DNA of 64,000 nt, taken from NCBI RefSeq assembly GCF_018446385.1, contig NC_056000.1, forward strand, positions 52,546,722 to 52,610,721. Direction: 5' to 3'. Positions 57,420 to 64,000 of the stretch are shown piece after piece. Every line of letters starts with the position of its first letter. Positions within the stretch are counted from its first letter, which is position 1. This DNA comes from Zingiber officinale (lineage: Eukaryota > Streptophyta > Magnoliopsida > Zingiberales > Zingiberaceae). The position numbers and the translations under genes are program-made. The notes under the pieces were generated by a model. It was not told the DNA's origin, did not search any database, and saw nothing but the letters and a program-made list of their open reading frames with translations.

Positions 57420-58470
57420 TGTTAAAGTTAATCAGATTGACCAAACTCGGCTTGACTCAAGCTTAGATTTTGATATTCGATTAATATGTTAGTAAGATGT
57501 CAAGTAGATTAAGGTTGACATGATACTTGACGATGTCAGCAGTCTAATAGGCAGTTGGTACGAGAAGTCAAGTAGGTCAAGGTACTTAACGATGTCGGAA
57601 GTCCAACGTGGCATTAGCATGAGGCGAGAAGTCCAAGTGAGGCATGGCTGACTGGATACTTAGTGATCGAAAATCCAACGAGAAGTTGGCAAGAGGAAAA
57701 TCCAAGTAGGTTGCAGTTGACTAGACATTTAGTGATCGGAAGTCCAACAGAAAGTTGATAAGAGAAAAGTCCAAGTGGATCAAGGTTGACCAAATACTTG
57801 GTGATTGAAAGTCTAACGAGAAGTTGGCAAGAGAAAAGTTTAAGTGGATCAAGGTTGACTAAACACTTGATGATCAGAAGTCTAACGGAAAGTTGGCAAG
57901 AGAAAAGTCCAAGTGGATTAAGATTGATCGGACACTTGGTAATTGGAAATCTAATGGGAAGTTGACAAGAGAAAGTCTAAGTGAGTTGCGATTGACCGGA
58001 TATCTGGTGAACGGAAGTCCAACGAGGAGTTGGCAAGAGAAAAGTCTAAATGGGTCATGAAGGACTGAACACTTAGCATGAGACAGAAAGTCCAAGTGGG
58101 GCATGGGGGATCATACACTTAGCATGAGACAAAAGTTCTAAGTGGATCACGGGTGATCGGACACTTAGCGACTAGGCGTGAAGTTTCGACAAATCAAGAT
58201 TGATTGGATGCTATACAACAAGTTCCAACATAGCAAACTTCTGAATGTAATAACTTTTCACTCAGATTCAGAACAAGACAATTTTTGATGTGAAATGAAG
58301 TTTGTTCAGATATCTATACTTTTATTATTCACCAATTCAATCAATTGGTGGTTCAATCGTCTGAAACAATTGATTGGTATACTATAGCAGCGAACAAAAT
58401 ATTCCAGAATCGATTGGTTTAATCAATTGGAGCAACCAATCGATTAGTGAGTTACACAAATATATTATTA
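57420..58470 (+). mobile_element. Decayed LTR-like region with a hairpin repeat array
   Basis: About nine imperfect units of about 69 bp from 57480 to 58200: AAGTCCAAGTGGATCAAGG, TTGACCGGACACTTGG and AAGTCCAACGAGAAGTTGGC. Each pairs CCAAGTG with CACTTGG and CCAAC with GTTGG. This is the same module as in the LTR at 16253-18014, in the opposite orientation. It is followed by CAATTGATTGG palindromes (58325-58455). The ends are not defined. Confidence 0.55.
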
Positions 58471-58499
58471 AGGTAAAAAATAGCCATTATGTAGGTTTA

Positions 58500-58715
58500 A
58501 ATGGTTGGATTCAATGATAATCTATTGATATAATAAGGATGATAATGGTTTGGGTTCGGATCAGATTCCATATCCTCTATCCCCATACCTATCAGGGATC
58601 GAATATCCATCATATATCCATACTCATTATAGAATCGAATATCTTCTATACTAATAAAAAAAATTCTTTCCATGCAACTATTATCATTCAATAAAAGTAT
58701 ATTAAAATTTAAATC

Positions 58716-58788
<73 letters not shown>

Positions 58789-58999
58789 AATTTTAGATTA
58801 AACATTTATATAACTCACTCCTAACATTAACGAAAATAATTAGTAGATTTTAGAGGAAAAAATTCTTATATATATAAAATTTAATCGGACATTCCAGTCG
58901 GATATTAAATATCGATAGTCCCTCCATACTTTTCTTCATTTAGGTGGGATATCAGATCCTCCATCAAATTCGGACACCATAGGTACTAGCACACCCTCC
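58500..58999. other. Unclassified sequence with a long AT microsatellite
   Basis: Apart from the (AT)n tract, it contains GGATC..ATATCC-type repeated motifs (GGGTTCGGATCAGATTCC near 58551, GATATCAGATCCTCC near 58948) suggesting a small inverted-repeat element. No gene. Confidence 0.4.
58720..58780. repeat. (AT)n microsatellite, about 30 units
   Basis: An uninterrupted AT dinucleotide run of about 60 bp. Confidence 0.95.
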
Positions 59000-59320
59000 T
59001 CAAGCTCTCCCTCTCCTTTCTTGGCCGAACATCATAGGTGCTAGCACACCTTTGTTTGGTCCCCTACACCTAATTTTGTTCGTGTGGATGCTTCTAGAGG
59101 GTTGTTTACTTTGACAATCTTGAGATCCGACAAATTGTTGGACTAGCGGGATAGCGAAGGGCATCGCATCGAGGGTAACACTCTTATCTAGTGTAGATCT
59201 AGACTTTAGAAACTCGTACTCGTATTTTGTTTTATTTTTCCTTCGCACGGATCCGGTGGCGGGGGTTTCGGGGTTTCCGCGACGCGAAAAAGTGATTTTC
59301 ACGGCCCGAAAAACCCAACA
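59000..59320 (+). repeat. 5' LTR (right end) of a Copia element
   Basis: Ends GGCCCGAAAAACCCAACA directly before a primer-binding site. The left limit cannot be fixed because the partner LTR is outside the window; the part from about 59000 looks like the R/U5 region. Confidence 0.6.
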
Positions 59321-59321
59321 G

Positions 59322-59335
59322 TGGTATCAGAGCCA
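59322..59335 (+). other. Primer-binding site, initiator-Met tRNA
   Basis: TGGTATCAGAGCCA, one base after the LTR end. Confidence 0.9.
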
Positions 59336-60800
59336 CGTGCGAAGACTTGTATGAGTTTATTTTGATTTTTATGAAAAATATAGCTTCTATGATTTTCTGT
59401 AAATTTAAGTTTTTATGGTTTTTTATGAGTAGCACAAGTGTTTATACACTTGTAGGCTTCGACTACCGAGAAGATTTTTCCGAAACGGCAAGGTTTCACT
59501 CCAAATTTTTTTGGGACAGCGGACTAAGGCGCTGTAAGATCGCTTAGGGACACTCGCGATGGTTAGATTGCGGGTAGGGGCATTGCCCCTGGCCCCGCAA
59601 GGGGATTCGTTCCGCGATTGCGCCCGAAAACCGCTAAACGGGACCGTCGGGAAATTTTACTCTTAAAAATTATAAAAATTGGTATTAAAATTGCAGAAAA
59701 TTATAGAAAATACACAATTTAGAATTATGTATAATTTGTGATAGTCATGGCCCAAAAACACCCAATTAGATTGGTATATTTTGTGTTGTAATTCATAATA
59801 CGGTCTGCGTGCTGTCATGTGATTGTGTGTGTTGTATTTTTATATGCGATCTGCGCGTCGTGCCTTTCTCTATTTATTCTTGTTGTAAATTAGTTTAGAC
59901 TCGAATGTAACTCGATTTTCAAAATTGTAATGTACAAAATTAGAGCCGTGGAAGGTCCACTCGAGACGGAGTTACGAGGAGGGCGCGAGCAACACAAGGT
60001 GGTCAAAGGGAGGAGCTTAAGATGTTGTTGACCCTAGGTTGACCATCCGATCTTCTCATTGGCTTGAGAAGATCGTAGTAGGGCCATGACTAATCACAAA
60101 TTAATTTAATTAATTGCTTGTGTGTATGTGATGCATGATTAGTAATTAATTAGTGCCTGACGATTAGATTAGATCTAAATCGTGTACAAGATGCACCCTT
60201 TCGATTAGATTAGATCTATCACGTATTTGATACACATCGACGATTAGATTAGATCTAAATTGCGTCAACTCTAATGCCTACCGTGCCGTGATACCTATCA
60301 CTACCTCGATCACATGTGTTGTTGAATTTGTCAAAGCAGAGCAACACATATTATCTTGGTAGGGTACGGAGGGACAATCTTGGTTCCACTTATCAACGCA
60401 TGGGCGAATACAAACTCAATTAGATTAAGTATTCCTAGTTTGCTCGGTTGGATCGAGTACAACTATAGGCATTCTTCCAACGGTTGGAAAGATAGGACAT
60501 AAATCACATTTATATTAATTCTTGGGCGTATTAGTCAAAGCTAACTCAAGTTTTAATATAACTGCGGATAATGATCCTATAAACAAGAGTTGCATAGAGA
60601 TGTAATTGGTAAATCGTTACCTACCAATCATACTAACTCTTGGGTGTATTAGCCAAAGCTAACTCAAGGGTTAGTATGATGTGGATCTTGTCCTACATGA
60701 ATTATAGAATTCAGTGGGAGCATCATTTAGTTAAAGGCCAAATTAAATGATTTAAAAGAATGTGATATTTATTTTCTGCATTTTTCTGTTGTAGATAATC
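59336..60800 (+). other. Untranslated leader of the Copia element
   Basis: About 1.45 kb without a gag-like frame. It contains repeated TTAGATTAGATCTAAATCG-type units (about 60160-60260) and CTCTTGGGTGTATTAG/CCAAAGCTAACTCAAG pairs (60520-60670). Confidence 0.6.
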
Positions 60801-63800
60801 ATGACGTCGAATACGAACACCTTCTCTCTGCGTTCTATCCTTGAGAAGGACAAGCTCAACGGAGCAAATTTCCTGGACTAGTACAGGAACTTGAGAATAG
60901 TTCTCACACAGGAACGTAAACTGTACGTTCTGGAGCAGCCTATTCCGGAGGCTCCTCCTGTCAATGCCACGCGAGCAGACAAAGATGCTTACAAGAAGCA
61001 TCAAGATGACGCATTAGATGTGTCCTGTCTAATGCTCGCGACCATGAACTCTGAGCTTTAGAAGCAACACGAGTTAATGGGCGCTTACGATATGGTTGAA
61101 CATCTTCGTCAACTGTATCAAGGACAAGCGCGACATGAGAGATTTGAGATCTCAAGGGCACTATTTCAGTGCAAGATGTCAGATGGGGCTCCCATAGGTC
61201 CATATGTACTCAAAATGATTGGGTACATAGAAAACCTACAGAGGTTGTGATTCCCGCTTGGCCAAGAGCTGGCCACTGACCTGATCTTGCAATCCTTGCC
61301 GGATAGCTATAGTCAGTTCGTTCTAAACTACAATATGAACAAAATTGACAAGCCACTGCCCGAGCTGCTTAGTATGTTGAGAACTGCTGAACTGAACCTT
61401 AAGAAGGCAAAGCCCCACTCTGTTCTGATGGTTCAGAAACACAAGGGCAAGGGCAAGCCCAAAGGCAAGGGAAAGTCCTAAGCCAAGGGCAAAGGCAAGG
61501 CACTGAAGCCTAAAGGAGGGGTCGCCAAGGATGCTACCTGCTTCCACTGCGGTCAGGCCGGGCATTGGAAGAGGAACTGTAAGGTGTACCGGGAAGATCT
61601 TAAGAAGAAGCGAAGTGAGACTTCCACTTCAGGTATATATGTTATAGAAGTCAATCTATCTATTTCTTCATCATGGGTATTAGATACCGGATGTGCTTCT
61701 CACATTTGTACTAATGTGCAGGTGCTGAGAAATAGCAGGGCATTGGCGAAGGGCGAGGTGGACCTACGCGTAGGCAATGGAGCACGGGTTGCTGCTGTTG
61801 CTGTATAGACTTATTTTCTATCTCTGCCCTCTGGGCTTGTATTAGAGTTGGATGATTGTTGTTATGTGCCTGCATTAACTAAGAACATAATTTCAGTTTC
61901 TTGTTTGGACAAGAAAGGTTTCTCTTTTATTATAAAGGACAAATGTTGTTCTGTTTATTTAAAAGATATGTTCTATTGTAGTGCACCTCTGATGAATAGA
62001 CTCTACATTCTAGACCTTGAAAGCCCTATCTATAACATTAATACCAAGAGATTCGAGTCAAATGACGTGAACCAAACCTATCTCTGGCACTGTTGCTTAG
62101 GTCATATAAATGACAAGCGCTTATCCCAGCTCCATAAGGATGGTTTGCTGGACTCATTTGATTTTGAATCTTATGAGACGTGTGAGTCATGCCTACTAGG
62201 CAAGATGACCAAGACTCCCTTTAGTGGGCACAGTGAAAGAGCGACTTATTTATTAGGACTCATACATAGTGATGTATGTGGCCCTTTCAATGTCGCTGCT
62301 AGAGGCGGTTATAGATATTTCATCACATTTACTGATGACTTCAGTAGATATGATTATGTGTACTTGATGACACATAAGTCAGAATCCTTTGAAAAGTTCA
62401 AAGAATTCAAGAATGAAGTACAGAACCAGCTTGGCAAGAGTATTAAGATACTTCGATCAGATCGAGGTGGTGAATACCTTAGCCATGAGTTTTGTGACTA
62501 TCTAGCTGAGTGTGGGATCCTATCCCAACTCACTCCTCTTGGAATACCACAGTGGAATGGTGTATCCGAAAGGAGGAATCGTACCCTATTAGATATAGTA
62601 CGGTCTATGATGAGTCACACAGATCTTCCGACATTTCTTTAGGGCTATGCTCTAGATACGACAGCTTTTATACTCAACCGAGTTCCATCCAAGGCCGTGA
62701 TAAAGACACCATATAGGATATGGACTGGGAGAGATGCCCAGGTGTCTTTTATGAGGATTTGGGGTTGTGAGGCTTACGTTAGACGTCAAGTCTCAGATAA
62801 ATTAGGACCCAAATCCGACAAGTGCTACTTTATTGGATATCCCAAGGAGACTAAGGGATATTACTTCTACATTCCCAGTCAGCACAAGGTAGTTGTGGCA
62901 AAGACTGAGGTCTTTCTAGAAAAGGACTTTGTTTCTAGAAAGACTAGTGGGAGTACGTTCTATCTTGAAGAAGTTCAAGATGTGGACCATAGCACTGAAG
63001 CCTCGATGAAAATTGAACTGGAACCACAAAGTGTTGTGGATGATGTTGTTCCACAAGGAGTTGAGGAACAACAACCAGTTCAAGTAGACATACCTCTTCG
63101 TAGGTCTGATAGGGTACGTCGTCAGCCTGAGAGATACTCATTTCTCTTATCTGACCATGATGACGTTGTGCTCATAGAGGATGAGCCTACCACCTATCAG
63201 GTAGTTGTGATGAGACCAGATTCTGAGAAATGGCTAGAGGTCATGAGATCCGAAATGAAATCCATGTACACCAACCAAGTTTGGACTTTGGTTGATCCAC
63301 CTGAAGGGGTAAAACCCATAGGGTGTAAGTGGGTCTTTAAGAGAAAGACTGACATGGATGGACTTATCTATAAGGGTCGCTTGGTAGCTAAATGTTTTAA
63401 GTAGATTCATGGTATTGACTATGATGAAACATTTTCTCCAGTAGCGATGTTTAAGTCCATTCGGATCATGCTTGCTATTGCAGCATACCATGACTATGAG
63501 ATATGGCAGATGGATGTCAAAACCGCGTTTCTGAATGGAAACCTGCTCGAGGATGTGTACATGACACAACCTAAGGGTTTTGTAGATCCACAGCATACTA
63601 GTAGAGTATGCAAGCTGCATAGGTCCATTTATGGACTATAGCAAGCTTCTCAGAGCTGGAATCTTCGATTCGATGATGCAATCAAACAGTTTGGTTTCAT
63701 CAAGAACGAAGATGAGCCTTGTGTCTACAAGAAGGTTGTAGGGGATATAGTTGTCTTCAACATATTGTATGTGGATGACATACTACTCATTGGGAAAGAC

Positions 63801-64000
63801 ATCCCTTTGCTTAAGTCTGTCAAGACCTGGCTACGGAGTTGTTTCTCAATGAAGGACTTAGGTGAAGCATCCTGCATTCTAGGGATACAGATTTATAGAG
63901 ATAGATCTAAGATATTTCTTGGCCTAAGTCAGAGTACATATATTGACAAGGTACTCCTTCGGTTTGCCATGCAGAACTCCAAGAAGAGATTTCTGTCGAT
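60801..64000 (+). pseudogene. Copia gag-pol polyprotein, one frame with eight stops, runs off the window
   Basis: An ATG at 60801 opens a frame that stays in register to 64000 with no frameshift. Stops lie at 60879, 61059, 61248, 61479, 61806, 62640, 63402 and 63639. Domains in order: Gag (UBN2-like); CCHC knuckle CFHCGQAGHWKRNC (61539-61580); aspartic protease VLDTGCASH (DTG at 61683-61691); pre-integrase; integrase with an HHCC zinc region (LWHCCLGH..CESCLLGK) and D, D, E at HSDVCGPF, TDDFSRY and NGVSERR; reverse transcriptase from WTLVDPPEGVKPIGCKWVF through DVKTAFLNG to YVDDILLIG (63768 onward). RNase H and the 3' LTR lie beyond the edge. At least four stops fit a C-to-T or G-to-A change (from W or Q codons). 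It is a dead copy of a recently complete element. Confidence 0.92.

Noticed and set aside
57480..58200. Regularly spaced repeats resembling a CRISPR-like layout
   Set aside because: Units are contiguous imperfect tandem repeats without unique spacers, in a plant genome, and match LTR modules.

Overview
This is a plant nuclear window, very probably from a monocot. The evidence is three host genes with plant introns (a seven-exon gene with AT-rich introns, and a homeobox gene with a very GC-rich first exon, as is common in monocots) set in a dense nest of LTR retrotransposons primed by initiator-Met tRNA. The LTR families look like those of the ginger order (Zingiberales), but that is an inference from style, not a database match.

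Host genes: (1) 1874-5076, minus strand, seven exons: a mitochondrial coiled-coil DUF1640/CCDC90-type protein of 239 aa. (2) 7623-7916, plus strand, intronless: a SAUR auxin-response protein of 97 aa with a TATA box and TGTCGG motifs upstream. (3) 47130-53895, minus strand, four exons: a BEL1-like TALE homeodomain protein of 643 aa. Its 4.6-kb first intron holds a solo LTR that itself contains two small DNA transposons.

Mobile elements, left to right: a complete but deletion-damaged CACTA transposon (8347-12208, TSD TTT); a 76-bp minisatellite; remains of a Copia element (LTR 13102-13983, PBS, gag fragment); a TRIM of about 0.76 kb (15894-23532) split by a 6.9-kb gag-only Copia element (16253-23123, minus, TSD CTAGT); a decayed minus-strand element (about 23806-37846) whose gag is split by a 9.9-kb Copia element (26995-36870, TSD TGTCA); a second gag-only element with an intact 472-aa Gag (38390-43301, minus); a second 76-bp array interrupted by a solo LTR (45063-46182); a fold-back element (56680-57360); another decayed LTR (about 57420-58470); and, running off the right edge, a Copia element with one continuous gag-pol frame broken by eight stop codons (PBS 59322, frame from 60801).

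The most unusual signal is in the LTRs. Several of the retrotransposon LTRs carry arrays of short stem-loops whose arms differ from unit to unit but stay complementary (for example CCAAGTG/CACTTGG, CTTAGCA/TGCTAAG, CCAGATG/CATCTGG), together with arrays of family-specific palindromes (GATCGGTC/GACCGATC, CCAGTCGACTGG, GGGCGCCC). The matched changes suggest that base pairing itself is kept or copied. A second notable point is a 9.9-kb Copia element whose LTRs are nearly identical although its pol is ruined, as expected for a defective element moved in trans. All comparisons were made by eye; no alignment, folding or database search was run.
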